The position numbers and the translations under genes are program-made. Source: an uncultured Hyphomicrobiales bacterium (GTDB lineage Bacteria; Pseudomonadota; Alphaproteobacteria; Rhizobiales; Xanthobacteraceae). From it: a DNA stretch of 5,847 bases. Below are positions 5,534 to 5,847 of this stretch, in pieces. Position 1 is the first letter of the stretch. Each line of letters starts with the position of its first letter. The stretch spans positions 1 to 5,847 of the forward strand of contig CAITEM010000455.1 in the NCBI GenBank assembly GCA_903891395.1, read 5' to 3'. A model generated the notes under the pieces. It searched no databases. It was not told the DNA's origin and worked only from the letters and a program-made list of their open reading frames with translations.

Positions 5534-5847
5534 GAAACACCTCGTGGCGGCGCGGGAAAGAAGGCGTTGGTACGATTCTGATAGGCGCGGAATTTATCGC
5601 CACGCGTGCGCAGCATGTGCTGCTCCAGCGGCGGAATGCCGGACACATAGACCAGCAGCCAATACATGCAGGCGGGTCCGGCGAGCGCCGTCCAGCCCCA
5701 AGGATAGGCGCCGGCGAGATCGATGGCGAGCAGCGGATAGGCGAGCCAGCCGAAGGTCTCGAAGAAATAATTCGGATGACGCGACCAGCGCCACAGGCCG
5801 ACATCGTTGATGCCGCCTTTGTTGCCAGGATCGGATTTGAACGTCTG
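5530..5847 (-). CDS. DUF1295 membrane protein, steroid 5-alpha-reductase-like (5' partial)
   Basis: Only the last 105 residues are inside the window; the start lies beyond the right edge. The visible part reads KGGINDVGLWRWSRHPNYFF (10-29), the hallmark of DUF1295 and the steroid 5-alpha-reductase C-terminal domain, where the RHPNY region contributes to NADPH binding in relatives. Two hydrophobic segments follow (about 33-50 and 52-72), then an amphipathic tail with PPLEQHMLRTRGDKFRAYQN (72-91) that is also family-like. It is probably an integral inner-membrane protein. Known members of the wider fold reduce carbon-carbon double bonds of lipids, but DUF1295 itself has no settled reaction. Its TGA shares 4 bases with the start of the methyltransferase gene, so the two are made together, which suggests action on the same lipid. 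Confidence 0.9.
   Translation of the reverse strand, partial: QTFKSDPGNKGGINDVGLWRWSRHPNYFFETFGWLAYPLLAIDLAGAYPWGWTALAGPACMYWLLVYVSGIPPLEQHMLRTRGDKFRAYQNRTNAFFPAPPRGVS
5538..5543 (-). promoter_or_regulatory. Ribosome binding site of the methyltransferase gene, inside the DUF1295 gene
   Basis: GAGGTG on the minus strand lies 4 bases before the ATG at 5533, within the last codons of the DUF1295 gene. With the ATGA overlap it indicates coupled translation and fixes the methyltransferase start. Confidence 0.65.

Noticed and set aside
4949..5581. A 210-residue plus-strand frame opposite the methyltransferase gene
   Set aside because: Antisense shadow with Arg-rich composition and no domain.
5349..5804. 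A 151-residue minus-strand frame spanning the DUF1295/methyltransferase junction
   Set aside because: The frame carrying the DUF1295 RHPNY hallmark and ending in the ATGA overlap is the coding one; this other frame shows only Ser/Arg/Pro-rich sequence.

Overview
This is a GC-rich chromosomal segment with proteins of alphaproteobacterial type. A paired palindromic repeat between two genes resembles the interspersed CCTGAGGTGC...GAGCCTCGA repeats that I recall from Bradyrhizobium, Rhodopseudomonas and related Hyphomicrobiales. The lineage is inferred from these signs and was not searched. The window holds four complete genes and two cut by its edges. I see no tRNA, rRNA, insertion sequence, CRISPR array or phage gene.

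Left half (about 1-3885): nitrogen or solute acquisition. A tandem, double-ATPase peptide-type ABC importer subunit enters from the left edge. It is followed 25 bases later, on the same strand, by a GntR-family regulator with an FCD ligand-binding domain. Next comes a roughly 100-base pair of palindromic repeats in inverted orientation, lying between convergent stop codons. A full-length allophanate hydrolase (AtzF type) follows on the minus strand. The importer, regulator and allophanate hydrolase could together take up and dismantle a urea-like or ureide-like nitrogen compound. No urea carboxylase, biuret hydrolase or cyanuric acid hydrolase is inside the window, so the substrate is unknown.

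Middle (about 3886-4083): a relatively AT-rich divergent intergenic region. It carries a perfect 9-base inverted repeat plus two related copies and may hold regulatory sites for one or both flanking genes.

Right half (4084-5847): lipid modification. A small four-helix membrane protein (DUF2177 family) is transcribed rightward. It converges, with only 7 bases between stop codons, on a leftward operon of two genes. These are a DUF1295 membrane protein (steroid 5-alpha-reductase-like, C-terminal part only) and a cyclopropane-fatty-acid-synthase-like methyltransferase, joined by a 4-base ATGA overlap. The methyltransferase keeps the residues expected for bicarbonate binding in Cfa but has a shorter N-terminal domain. 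The membrane reductase-like protein and the methyltransferase are the most interesting pair in the window, as a possible two-step lipid methylation and reduction module.
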